A DNA stretch of 64,000 nt, taken from Candidatus Nitrosopelagicus sp. GTDB taxonomy: Archaea; Thermoproteota; Nitrososphaeria; Nitrososphaerales; Nitrosopumilaceae. Position 1 is the stretch's first letter, and the number at the start of each line of letters is the position of its first letter. The position numbers and the translations under genes were made by a program. The notes beneath the pieces are model-generated. The model was not told the origin of the DNA. It saw only the letters and a program-made list of their open reading frames with translations, and did not search any database. Positions 8,924 through 16,504 of this stretch are shown here, in pieces. The stretch lies in NCBI GenBank assembly GCA_028343215.1, contig JAOLYB010000002.1:1-64000 (forward strand). Reading direction: 5' to 3'.

Positions 8924-9975
8924 CTTGATGTCCTCACTCTTGGATCAAAATAACCATACAATAAATCTGCAATAAAAATACTCACCAAAAATAATACTGT
9001 CAAAATATATGTCGAACCAATTATTACCGGTAAATCCATGACACTAATAGCTTCAAAATACAATCTTCCCATTCCTGGCCAATCAAAGACTGCTTCTGTA
9101 ATTATTGCCCCACCTAATGAGCCTGACAAACTTAATGCGAGTATGGTTACAATTGGCGGTGCTGCATTTCTAAGTGCATGACTGTACACTATTTTCTTTT
9201 TACTAATTCCAATAGTTTTTTTTGCAGTTATGAAATCTTCTTGCATTATTCCCACCATAAAATTTCTAACAAGATATGCCCATGCTCCAAATCCAATCAA
9301 AACGATTGTTATTACCGGTAGTGCCATGTGGTACAATAAAGCCAAAATATATCCTGGATCATCTGGCTCTATACTTGGTGTCGCTCTTGCAGGAAAAATC
9401 TGATATACAAACGCAAATACAAATATCATCAACATACCAATCCACCAAACTGGAAAACTACTACTAATTACTGCAAATGTTGATGTCATTCTATCTGTTT
9501 TTGAACCAATTTTATTACTTGAAGCCGCCCCTAACAAAATTCCAATAATTGATATGATTATTGTGGCTGTGGTAAACAACAAAATTGTTTTTGGCATTTT
9601 TTCAAAAATAATTTCGCCTACATTTGATGAACCTGAATCACTTGTCAAAAATGTAGCATTACCGAAATCTAAAATTAAAATTTTATACATTGTATACCCC
9701 AGTCTTTGTGGTGAATACCATGGTGTATCAAGCCCTAACGTTTTCACTCTTTCATCAATTTTCTGTTGAACAAATTTTTCAAATTCTTCTGGATTGTTAA
9801 ATCCCTGTGCTATCGTGGTATTTTCTGTAATCTCGGCTCTAACTTGATAAATTATTCCTTGTTTTAGAATTGTGTCCATATTTGAACCAACAAGGGAAAT
9901 CGTTAGTAATAATGTAATCATTAGAACTCCAAACATTGTTAGACCTCTTGTTACCAAGTATCGCTTCAGTCCCAT
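8920..9975 (-). CDS. Peptide/nickel-type ABC transporter permease, DppB/OppB family
   Basis: A 351-residue membrane protein with six predicted helices. It has the DppB core and the EAA-like loop near ITAKKTIGISKKKIVYSHAL. An insertion of about 70 residues sits between helices 1 and 2. It is the first gene of a two-permease unit with the downstream DppC-like gene. A TATA box (ttataat on the minus strand, 9998-10005) lies about 26 bases before the ATG at 9975, supporting that start over a TTG two codons earlier. The two permeases should form the heterodimeric channel. ATPases and solute-binding protein must be encoded elsewhere. Confidence 0.9.
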   Translation of the reverse strand: MGLKRYLVTRGLTMFGVLMITLLLTISLVGSNMDTILKQGIIYQVRAEITENTTIAQGFNNPEEFEKFVQQKIDERVKTLGLDTPWYSPQRLGYTMYKILILDFGNATFLTSDSGSSNVGEIIFEKMPKTILLFTTATIIISIIGILLGAASSNKIGSKTDRMTSTFAVISSSFPVWWIGMLMIFVFAFVYQIFPARATPSIEPDDPGYILALLYHMALPVITIVLIGFGAWAYLVRNFMVGIMQEDFITAKKTIGISKKKIVYSHALRNAAPPIVTILALSLSGSLGGAIITEAVFDWPGMGRLYFEAISVMDLPVIIGSTYILTVLFLVSIFIADLLYGYFDPRVRTSS

Positions 9976-10065
9976 ACTCAAAATATCATTATTTACTTTA
10001 TAATAGATCTGGATTTTTCACACATCTAGCAAATAACTTAAAAACCCAATTCATTCGTTTAACAC

Positions 10066-11382
10066 ATGCAGGAATTTGCAAATTCCCCATCATTAAGAAA
10101 TGGAATATTTGATTTACTTTCTTCTGTAAAACTTGCTACTGATGCAAATGTAAAATTATTAGATTATACAATACAATTATTCAAAAATAATGGACTATTC
10201 AGCGATTATTATGGATATCATAATGTTGATCATGAACTTGAAGTAACTTATGTCACTTTACTTTCTGGTATACATGCACTTGAAGATAATTACATATCTC
10301 GAAATGATTTGAATTATCTTTATGCATCTGCACTTTTACATGATTTTGATCCTGCCAAATCAATTGATAAACCTCATGAAAAAAATGTAATACAATTTAT
10401 CTCAAAAGATAAAACTATTCAAAAACTTCTTGCCGATGCCAAATTGGATCAAAATCTAATTTGTTCTATTATATCTAGAACTGTATATCCATGGACTGGA
10501 GATGTGATTACGAAAACTGAGAAATTCATCCAAAACTATTTCTTAAATTCTGAGATTAAAGATAACAAGGAACGACAAAAACACTTTAGAGATCTAGGTC
10601 ATTTCCTGTCCATTTCTGACCGTATTGGAGGCTATGCACTAGGTGATTTTCAAAAAGCAATGGAAATGGCAAAAATGAATGCTCATTCATCTAGTTGGCA
10701 TCCTGCATTTATTGTTAGACGTTCGGTTGTTTTCTTTGAAGATATGCTAAATAATGAACCTGATATGTGTCAACGAGTTCTAAACGGACTTCCAAAACAT
10801 ATGAGAAAAAACTTTCTAGATAATATAGTGGGGTTTATGAAACTCCGCCAAGAAGAAATTCAAATTTATAATCAATTTGTATATGATGGCTTACCTTTGG
10901 TTCCTTGCATACAGAAAAGTGCACTTTCAGATGATTCACTTGATGAACTTTTATCCATATATCGAGAATTACCAAAACCATTACAATTCACGAGAGATGA
11001 TTTTATTGAATCCGTCCGTGATCCTGACACGATTCTTAATATGCTTCGCATTGGAACTTCAACTGGTCAAATTATTGGATTTGCAAAAGGTGGGCCATTG
11101 GAAAAATATAATTTTGATGTAGAGTTTGAAGACCGAAATCGTGGTAAAAACAATACTGTTTTTCTTGAACCTGTTGCAATTAAAAATGGATATTGGGGAT
11201 TCCATGGAGGTAGGGAGCTTAGACAATTATTCATGATGCAGGTTCAGTCAAAAGGTTACAAATTCATGACTAGTTTTGCAATGCGTGATGTAATTGATGA
11301 AAGAAAAGAAAATGACAAAAATATTGTTTTTGTCAAAAAGTTTGATCCTGAACGATGGGATTATTTCAGAGTAACTCTATAG
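10066..11382 (+). CDS. HD-domain phosphohydrolase fused to a GNAT-like C-terminal domain
   Basis: A 438-residue soluble protein. The N-terminal half (1-270) is an HD domain: H52 and H56 in YHNVDHE, the H92-D93 pair in LLHDFDP, and a later D in FLSISDRIGGY. HD enzymes hydrolyse phosphate esters, often cyclic nucleotides, using one or two metals. Residues of about 295-438 look like an acetyltransferase fold, with a beta strand pair (IGFAKGGPLE, TVFLEPVAI), a loop GFHGGRELRQLF and a C-terminal strand. The GNAT assignment is tentative, because the acetyl-CoA loop is not classical. A weak TATA-like aacttaaaaa lies about 30 bases upstream. Confidence 0.75.
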   Translation: MQEFANSPSLRNGIFDLLSSVKLATDANVKLLDYTIQLFKNNGLFSDYYGYHNVDHELEVTYVTLLSGIHALEDNYISRNDLNYLYASALLHDFDPAKSIDKPHEKNVIQFISKDKTIQKLLADAKLDQNLICSIISRTVYPWTGDVITKTEKFIQNYFLNSEIKDNKERQKHFRDLGHFLSISDRIGGYALGDFQKAMEMAKMNAHSSSWHPAFIVRRSVVFFEDMLNNEPDMCQRVLNGLPKHMRKNFLDNIVGFMKLRQEEIQIYNQFVYDGLPLVPCIQKSALSDDSLDELLSIYRELPKPLQFTRDDFIESVRDPDTILNMLRIGTSTGQIIGFAKGGPLEKYNFDVEFEDRNRGKNNTVFLEPVAIKNGYWGFHGGRELRQLFMMQVQSKGYKFMTSFAMRDVIDERKENDKNIVFVKKFDPERWDYFRVTL

Positions 11383-11389
11383 ATATTTA

Positions 11390-11617
11390 GTGACTGAACT
11401 AGAATCGTTAATCCAAAAGGGCATTACAAATCTGAACGATGGTAATTTTGAAGATGCATTAAGCTATTTTGAGCAGGCGTTACTCCTAAAACCTGATGAT
11501 CCTGACTTGTGGAATCATAAAGGTGTGGTGTTAAGAAGTCTTGGAAGATATGATGAGGCATCTGTATGTTATAACAAATCACTTCAATTGGATCCTAGGG
11601 ATCGTGCTTCTTCTTAA
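11390..11617 (+). CDS. Short TPR protein
   Basis: A 75-residue protein made almost entirely of two tetratricopeptide repeats, with the A/G/Y/P pattern (GNFEDALSYFEQALLLKP and GRYDEASVCYNKSLQLDP). TPR units bind proteins or peptides. It starts at GTG only 7 bases after the HD-GNAT gene, so the two are probably one operon and may interact. The gene ends in a 4-base convergent overlap with a minus-strand membrane protein. The short length suggests an adaptor. Confidence 0.82.
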   Translation: MTELESLIQKGITNLNDGNFEDALSYFEQALLLKPDDPDLWNHKGVVLRSLGRYDEASVCYNKSLQLDPRDRASS

Positions 11618-11844
11618 ATTTGATTTTGCTTTTTCTTACCATAAATTATCATCATGAATCCAATTCCAATTACTACTAGAGATAGTTTTTCTGCAGTTAT
11701 GTCTGATGATGTGAAATATCTCACAACAAATTCTGGTCCCCAAATTATTAAATTTTGTAATGGAATTATTGCCCCGCTGATGAAAAATAAAATACCAAAT
11801 GCTCCAAAGACATTTTTAGGAAAAAAAGAAGATTTTTCAGTCAA
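11614..11844 (-). CDS. Small two-helix membrane protein in the sensory island
   Basis: A 76-residue protein with two membrane helices (about 10-32 and 50-68) and a basic tail (GKKKQNQI). It begins 6 bases after the stop of the DICT-like gene on the same strand, so it is likely co-transcribed and may be that protein's membrane partner. An open frame on the other strand over the same bases has no such hydrophobic pattern or upstream context and was treated as a shadow. No family is recognised. Confidence 0.65.
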   Translation of the reverse strand: MTEKSSFFPKNVFGAFGILFFISGAIIPLQNLIIWGPEFVVRYFTSSDITAEKLSLVVIGIGFMMIIYGKKKQNQI

Positions 11845-11850
11845 TTTACA

Positions 11851-12450
11851 CTAGTATCCGCCTTTAGCAAACTCATATTCTTTTTTGTTAAAGTCGAATT
11901 GTGTTACTAGTATTTCGCCCATCACATCAACAGCTGCTTGTACTACGTCTGGCTGAATTGAGAAGAACCCTTTGAATTTTCCAACTCCGTATTCTTCTGC
12001 TATCAATCCAATTGGACCGTCTGGTCCTTTTGTTACTACTGCCCAAACTGTTGCAAGTGGTGTTCCTATACAACTAAGTACTTGACAACTGTCTGGTACT
12101 TCTTGAGCTAGATGTGGATTGTTAAAATTCCCAATAACCCATGTTCTTGGGAGCTTTTTCATCAATTTGAGATATCTATCTTTAACAAATTCGTATCTTT
12201 TGTCTGTCTCAAATGATGCAAGTAGTGGGGCTGTATGTTTTGATGCATAGTTTTCAATCATTATGCTTAGTGCAAAAAGATCTGAACGGTCTGCTTTGAA
12301 GTTTAGATATCCACCATCTTGAAAGTCCTGGAAATTCCAGTTTACAAAAATCTCGTCACCTTGATCTTTGATTTCCTTTTTTTCAGGGAATCTTTCAAAG
12401 ACTGTGTCAATCAAACTATCGTTTGTTAAACCCATAAATCTGCTAGACAT
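11851..12450 (-). CDS. DICT-like sensory domain protein
   Basis: A 199-residue cytosolic protein. Residues 58-115 contain a pattern like the DICT sensory domain: LFALSIMIENYASKHTAPLL, SFETDKRYEFVKDRYLKLMK and PRTWVIGNF. DICT was named from diguanylate cyclases and two-component proteins and is thought to sense small ligands or light. A C-terminal alpha/beta part follows (GPIGLIAEEYGVGKFKGFFS). No output domain is fused, so signalling would need a partner. It lies 43 bases downstream of the B12-binding gene on the same strand. The intervening DNA holds two copies of the TAGTGG motif seen at other island promoters. Domain call is by eye. Confidence 0.6.
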   Translation of the reverse strand: MSSRFMGLTNDSLIDTVFERFPEKKEIKDQGDEIFVNWNFQDFQDGGYLNFKADRSDLFALSIMIENYASKHTAPLLASFETDKRYEFVKDRYLKLMKKLPRTWVIGNFNNPHLAQEVPDSCQVLSCIGTPLATVWAVVTKGPDGPIGLIAEEYGVGKFKGFFSIQPDVVQAAVDVMGEILVTQFDFNKKEYEFAKGGY

Positions 12451-12464
12451 ATAGAATATTTAAG

Positions 12465-12497
12465 CTAGTGGAAATTAGGTAAAATAGTGGTAATTAC
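12465..12497. promoter_or_regulatory. Two TAGTGG motif copies between B12 and DICT genes
   Basis: The copies ctagtggaaattagg (12465-12479) and atagtggtaattac (12484-12497) lie 19-20 bases apart, so on the same face of the helix. They match the motif repeated in front of the B12 gene and in the 16.7-kb intergenic region. The second copy runs into the 3' end of the B12-binding gene. A role as binding sites is inferred. Confidence 0.4.
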
Positions 12498-13345
12498 TTC
12501 TTTTTTATAATTCGGGGAATTTGTTCTAGTGCGTGAGCATCTGTAATCAGTTTTCCATCAAATTTGAAATTTGTTTTTTCTGAAAAGGCTAAACCTCCAA
12601 TGAATATTGGCAGTTTTTTGTACGCCTCGTGGATTTTCTTAACCATTCTTTGACCCGATCTAATATTATCTTCTAATGTGATGGATACGATTAATGCATC
12701 TGGTTTTGCAGTTTTAATGAATTCGATTAATGATTCTGCGGGAGTTGATGGCGAAAGGTTGAATGTTGTAAAACCTTTTGAAACTAAAAATGAATCTAAT
12801 ACATTACATCCTAAATTATGATCTTCGCCTACTGGTGTGGTCAACACAATTTTTCCTTTATCTTTTTTAGATTTTCTATTTTCATCAGCAATAACTTTGA
12901 CTAGGCTATGTGCGATGTTGCTTGCAACATGTTCTGTTGCAATTGATAGTTTACCTTCTGACCACAAGTATCCGATTTCAGCCATAACTGGTGTCATAAT
13001 TCTTTCGTAAAATTGGTCTAGTGTATTACCTGATACAAATGCTGTGTAAATGTCCATTGTGTCTTTTAGACTTCCTTCGGTAAGTGATGAAAATAATTTA
13101 GTTCTCAGTTGATCAATTAATTTTTCACGCTTTTCTCTATCTTTTGGCGTGTTTTGTAGTAAAAACGAATTGATTTTTGCATCTTCTCTAAATTCTACTG
13201 GAATGTCATCTCTTGTAACTGATGATGATTCTCCTAGGTATTTGATGGTCTCTTGTCTAGATGTCTTTCTTTCTTTATCCCATGTACTTTTTACTAAATA
13301 CAGATAATCTACTCCTTTTACCTTCTTTTTTCGAAGATATACCAT
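12494..13345 (-). CDS. Cobalamin-binding protein with CarH-type photoreceptor signature
   Basis: A 283-residue cytosolic protein. Residues 1-45 are a basic domain (YLYLVKSTWDKERKTSRQ, then TIKYLG) resembling N-termini of some transposases and other archaeal B12 proteins. Residues 70-155 are a four-helix cap with W128, nine residues, then E138-H139. This W-x9-EH pattern supplies the upper-face ligand for adenosylcobalamin in CarH/LitR light sensors. Residues 165-283 are the Rossmann B12 domain with E174-x-H176-x2-G179 (lower ligand H176) and G250-G251. CarH also has the ExHxxG form. A MerR DNA-binding head is absent. A light or B12 sensor role is therefore inferred, probably acting through a partner such as the adjacent winged-helix protein. 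Confidence 0.85.
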   Translation of the reverse strand: MVYLRKKKVKGVDYLYLVKSTWDKERKTSRQETIKYLGESSSVTRDDIPVEFREDAKINSFLLQNTPKDREKREKLIDQLRTKLFSSLTEGSLKDTMDIYTAFVSGNTLDQFYERIMTPVMAEIGYLWSEGKLSIATEHVASNIAHSLVKVIADENRKSKKDKGKIVLTTPVGEDHNLGCNVLDSFLVSKGFTTFNLSPSTPAESLIEFIKTAKPDALIVSITLEDNIRSGQRMVKKIHEAYKKLPIFIGGLAFSEKTNFKFDGKLITDAHALEQIPRIIKKK

Positions 13346-13360
13346 GCCCTATTTTAGGAA

Positions 13361-13390
13361 TAGTGCCTAATAAGTATAACTAGTGCTAAC
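13361..13390. promoter_or_regulatory. Promoter-overlapping tandem TAGTGC boxes of the B12-sensor gene
   Basis: TAGTGCCTAA (13361-13370) and TAGTGCTAAC (13381-13390) are direct repeats exactly 20 bases apart, two helical turns. They lie 16-45 bases before the B12-sensor ATG, around its probable TATA element (ttatact on the minus strand). A dimer bound here would block or recruit transcription factors, so autoregulation is plausible. Confidence 0.5.
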
Positions 13391-13434
13391 ATTAATGATT
13401 GAGCGAAAGTTTGAATGATTTTCTAACTTCGAAT

Positions 13435-13710
13435 CTAATTTTGTATGCTTAATTCTTGTATAAGCTCATTAATTTTTGAATAATCTTTATGGAATTGTTT
13501 ACCTTTTTCGGTAACTTTGATCTGTTCATCACTATCGATAATTTCTTTATTTTTCATCTCTTGGAGATATTTTGTCAATTTATCATAGGATGTATTACAT
13601 TTGAATTGAATACGTGTAGGAGAAATACTGTCATTATCCATCTCTTCTTCAAAAATTGCAGAAATTATGTCGAAATATAGTTGAATACGTGTTCTTCTCT
13701 CCTTTGCCAT
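13435..13710 (-). CDS. Archaeal winged-helix transcription regulator (HTH_45 type)
   Basis: A 91-residue protein with the archaeal HTH_45-type layout. It has RTRIQLYFDIISAIFE, then a polar loop, a recognition-helix region (TRIQFKCNTSYDKLTKYLQE), a turn to a wing (GKQ in IKVTEKGKQF), and a C-terminal dimerisation helix. Such proteins bind promoter DNA as dimers. A TATA box (tttattaaag on the minus strand) lies about 26 bases before the ATG. It sits directly upstream of the B12-sensor gene on the same strand and is a natural candidate for the DNA-binding partner, though this is inference. Confidence 0.82.
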   Translation of the reverse strand: MAKERRTRIQLYFDIISAIFEEEMDNDSISPTRIQFKCNTSYDKLTKYLQEMKNKEIIDSDEQIKVTEKGKQFHKDYSKINELIQELSIQN

Positions 13711-13792
13711 AATTCATGCTTTCTTTTTGACTTTAATAAATCGAGATACGTACTGGTACAACTGCAAAAATTGAGAATTTGGTATATGCTGA

Positions 13793-14344
13793 CTAAGGAG
13801 TGGTAAATACTTCGGTACCTTTCTCTTCTGTCTGAAATATTATTGCTTTATGTGATTCTAACAGTTGATTTAGGAATCTATCCCTTAGATTTTGATTTAT
13901 TTGACTAACTTCGAATGAGCAGAGGAAATTACCATTAATTTTCTCAAAACCGTCATCTACACATTGTTCAATTTCAGCCATTCTGTCGGTTTTTTCTTCA
14001 GTGTTGAAGTCAAAATAATGGGTGGATATCACTCTAATTTTGGCCTCTTCAGGAAGTCCTTCAACCTTATCTAATATCATTTTAGAATAGTCTTCAAATG
14101 CCTCTGGTATTTCGACAATATGGAGGAGTTCGTTATTTTCTGTATTAATTCCAAATTCTTTCATCTCATCTAAAATTTTTTGAGGTTTTTGAGTCGTGTA
14201 AAAGCAATGTTGTTCGTTTTCTAGTCCTTTTTTGATAAAATTATACTCTGTTTGTTTTGTTTCATTATTGCCATCGTGAAATAGAACTATGTGAGTATGT
14301 TCTAATTCTTCTAAAAACTTATTTGCATTGATAGCCTCAGACAT
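13793..14344 (-). CDS. MEDS-like sensory domain protein
   Basis: A 183-residue cytosolic alpha/beta protein resembling the MEDS domain (first described in methanogen, methylotroph and DcmR sensors). Its landmarks are HIVLFHDGNNE near residue 13, FIKKGLENEQHCFYTT, IRVISTHYFDF and FLCSFEVSQI. MEDS proteins resemble the RecA/KaiC-like fold without a classical P-loop and usually sense hydrocarbon or chlorinated derivatives; the ligand here is unknown. A TATA element at 14367-14374 lies about 26 bases before the ATG at 14344, so that start is preferred over one seven codons upstream. A perfect palindrome at 14379-14394 adjoins the promoter. Confidence 0.72.
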   Translation of the reverse strand: MSEAINANKFLEELEHTHIVLFHDGNNETKQTEYNFIKKGLENEQHCFYTTQKPQKILDEMKEFGINTENNELLHIVEIPEAFEDYSKMILDKVEGLPEEAKIRVISTHYFDFNTEEKTDRMAEIEQCVDDGFEKINGNFLCSFEVSQINQNLRDRFLNQLLESHKAIIFQTEEKGTEVFTTP

Positions 14345-14378
14345 GAGGACATTTACCTCCCACATCTAATAAACCAAC

Positions 14379-14394
14379 ACTCACCATGGTGAGT
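14379..14394. promoter_or_regulatory. Perfect 16-bp palindrome upstream of the MEDS gene
   Basis: ACTCACCATGGTGAGT is fully self-complementary. It lies just upstream of the MEDS TATA element and 58-73 bases before the divergent small zinc-finger gene, a typical position for a dimeric operator. One half, ATGGTGAGT, recurs at 16735-16743 in another island promoter region. Confidence 0.55.
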
Positions 14395-14451
14395 TTTTTA
14401 GTACTTATCACAATTCATCAGCCTTTATAATGAAAATTCGGTTAATTGAAC

Positions 14452-14607
14452 ATGTTAAATGACCCTGAAGTTGATTGCGTCTTTTGTGACAAATCCGTAT
14501 TTGATCACTCTAATTTTGAAACAAGAGAATGTCTCTCAAAACATCTTCAAGTCCAAAAAATTCTACAAAGTGCATTAGAAGAAAATCCACATCTTAAATT
14601 TCCTTAA
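14452..14607 (+). CDS. 51-residue zinc-finger-like protein
   Basis: A short gene with C9-x2-C12, then C27-x3-H31, a CCCH arrangement compatible with one zinc, followed by an amphipathic helix (LQVQKILQSALEENP). A TATA box (tttataa, 14424-14430) lies 25 bases before the ATG, giving a leaderless transcript. A T-rich stretch follows the stop. It is divergent from the MEDS gene and could be a small DNA- or protein-binding factor. Family unknown. Confidence 0.7.
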   Translation: MLNDPEVDCVFCDKSVFDHSNFETRECLSKHLQVQKILQSALEENPHLKFP

Positions 14608-14619
14608 TTCTAATACATA

Positions 14620-14633
14620 TTTTCTTTATTTTT
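14620..14633 (+). terminator. T-rich terminator after the small zinc-finger gene
   Basis: The run ttttctttattttt begins 13 bases after the stop codon. Archaeal polymerase terminates in such T-rich tracts without needing a hairpin. The convergent gene on the minus strand ends just beyond it. Confidence 0.4.
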
Positions 14634-14654
14634 GATAAAAAACTAATTTTTAAT

Positions 14655-16124
14655 TTATGTGAAATCTGTATTATAGACTGGTCTTGCTCCACTTGGAACT
14701 TCTGCTCCTGCAGATTCTTTGACCGATTCACCCCTTGCCTGGTAAACTCTGACTTTATGAAACACGTTGTGAGATGAAAATATTGCCAATCCTGCAAATG
14801 CAGCTCCTATGAAATTCCTTAATGTCACGTCGATACTTGGTTCTGCACCTATTACTGACATTTGGAATACAACGTAAAAGTTATCAAATAACCAAAACGC
14901 CAAAGTTACCCATGATAATAAACCTCCAATGAGATATCCTAGTCGTGCTTTTTGCCTTACAAATAAAATTGCAAAAATAATTGCAACATACCATATAGCT
15001 GAACCAAATAGCCATGAAATTTCCCAAACATCTGTTCTATCATCCATCCAGTAGTATGTGGAACCAATAATTGCCATGGCGCAAAGTGAAATCAAAAGTA
15101 ATTTCTGATTAACTTTGTATGATGTCTTTTCTTCAGGTAATTTTCCAATAGGTTTGAATGCTACTGCCTCATCTCTGGCTTCTTTGATTGCTTCGGTCAT
15201 ATGCTTGAGGTTTATTGGAACTAATTCATCAATGCTGTTGTCTTTAACATATGAATCATGTACCAAGCTATCTACTAATGGTCTTGCTAATGATGCTTTT
15301 ACCGGAGTCACTAAATCAATCCAGTATGATGAAAGTCTTGGAGTCAAAAATGGTATCTGTATGATGTTAAGATTTCTATTAATTATTGAGGAGTACAATC
15401 TCATCATCTGTTCGTATGTCATTTTATCTGGTCCTCCTATCTCCAATGTTTTTCCTGCAGTCATTGGATTTTTCATTACACCAACCAAATAATCTACAAC
15501 ATTATCTACTGCGATTGGTTGTGTTGTTGATTTAACCCATTTTGGACATACCATTAGTGGCAATCTTTCGACAAGATATCTAAGCATTGCATATGAGCCA
15601 CCTTCTGCTCCTACTATCACTGATGCTCTTAATTCTGTCACAGGAATATTGCCTGATGCTAAAATTTTACCAACTTCGTGCCTGCTTCTCATATGCTTTG
15701 ATAATTCTAAACTCTCGTTAACTAAACCACCTAGGTAAATTATTCTTTTCACCCCTGCATTTTCAGCTGCTTTAAGAAAATTCTGGGCCTGTAATTTTTC
15801 TCTATCTGCAAATTTCTCCCATTCTTTTTTTGAACCCTCCATTGAATGTAGGAGATAAAATGCTGTTTCAATTCCCTTTAGTGCTTTATTTAATGAATTC
15901 ATTTCAAATGCATCGGCTGCAACAAATCTGATATTTTCTTCATCAGGGTATTTTGATCTAGACATTGCAGTAACTTTGTAACCTGTTTTGGCTAATCTCT
16001 CGAGTAATTTTTTTCCGATGAAACCCGTTGCACCTGTTACTAGAATTGAATAATCTTTTGTGTCTGCATTTTCTTTTAATGCTGCCATTTTCTCTAATCT
16101 GCTTGAACTAGCCAGTTGACTCAT
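14655..16124 (-). CDS. NAD(P)-binding SDR-type protein with a C-terminal membrane domain
   Basis: A 489-residue protein. The atypical short-chain dehydrogenase/epimerase domain (about 25-310) opens with VTGATGFIGKKLLERL, the GxxGxxG dinucleotide motif, and ends in the substrate region DSYVKDNSIDELVP. The YxxxK catalytic pair is not obvious, as in redox-sensing NmrA or NDUFA9-like relatives. Residues 340-465 contain four membrane helices. The combination suggests membrane-bound NAD(P)H-dependent chemistry or sensing, possibly on a lipid or quinone. It is the last gene of a three-gene minus-strand operon starting at 16693, with 5 bases to the gene above, and so shares its motif-bearing promoter. 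Confidence 0.85.
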   Translation of the reverse strand: MSQLASSSRLEKMAALKENADTKDYSILVTGATGFIGKKLLERLAKTGYKVTAMSRSKYPDEENIRFVAADAFEMNSLNKALKGIETAFYLLHSMEGSKKEWEKFADREKLQAQNFLKAAENAGVKRIIYLGGLVNESLELSKHMRSRHEVGKILASGNIPVTELRASVIVGAEGGSYAMLRYLVERLPLMVCPKWVKSTTQPIAVDNVVDYLVGVMKNPMTAGKTLEIGGPDKMTYEQMMRLYSSIINRNLNIIQIPFLTPRLSSYWIDLVTPVKASLARPLVDSLVHDSYVKDNSIDELVPINLKHMTEAIKEARDEAVAFKPIGKLPEEKTSYKVNQKLLLISLCAMAIIGSTYYWMDDRTDVWEISWLFGSAIWYVAIIFAILFVRQKARLGYLIGGLLSWVTLAFWLFDNFYVVFQMSVIGAEPSIDVTLRNFIGAAFAGLAIFSSHNVFHKVRVYQARGESVKESAGAEVPSGARPVYNTDFT

Positions 16125-16128
16125 TTTA

Positions 16129-16488
16129 TCACTCCTTGTCTAATTTACGAAGTTCTTTGAGGTCTACAATCTCTATGTCTTTACTCAATGTAACTAAAGA
16201 TGATAATTTTGGTTTAGCATTTTTGCCCATTTTAAGGACTAGTTTATTTTTATGTAATATCTCAAGTGTAACATTTTCCTTTTTTAGGATTTTACCAATA
16301 TGCTTAGCCTCGGTAAGTTGTTTTAGAAGGCTCATTTTTCCAGGAATTTTTGTAGGAAGATGTGCGATGTTTATTCTTCTTATATCTCCTTTTGAGGAAA
16401 ATTCGATGGCTGTGCCATCTTTATCACTGATGGATAAATCTCCGCTACGGAGGTAAAGTAAAAAATTGGCAGGAAGGTCGCTTTTCAT
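16129..16488 (-). CDS. Hypothetical protein in the NAD(P)-binding operon
   Basis: A 119-residue soluble alpha/beta protein. The first 45 residues form beta hairpins (FLLYLRSGDLSISDKDG, IRRINIAHLP). A basic helical middle part follows (LLKQLTEAKHIGKILKK), then a hydrophobic strand region (NVTLEILHKNKLVLKMG). It lies 17 bases below a 62-residue gene and 5 bases above the SDR-membrane gene, so it is almost certainly co-translated with them. The family is not recognised. A lipid- or membrane-associated accessory role is only a guess from context. Confidence 0.72.
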   Translation of the reverse strand: MKSDLPANFLLYLRSGDLSISDKDGTAIEFSSKGDIRRINIAHLPTKIPGKMSLLKQLTEAKHIGKILKKENVTLEILHKNKLVLKMGKNAKPKLSSLVTLSKDIEIVDLKELRKLDKE

Positions 16489-16504
16489 TTCGTATCAATC
16501 CTGA

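Noticed and set aside
11654-11854. Plus-strand open frame opposite the small membrane protein
   Set aside because: No hydrophobic pattern, no promoter, and it overlaps a minus-strand gene that fits the operon.
12494-13345. Transposase-like N-terminus in the B12 protein suggesting an insertion sequence
   Set aside because: Only about 45 residues resemble it, the rest is a complete B12-sensor, and no terminal repeats or catalytic residues are present.
13419-13440. Third copy of the 45376/46295 palindrome (ttttctaacttcgaatctaa)
   Set aside because: Matches only in the core and runs into the end of a gene; in AT-rich DNA this may be chance.
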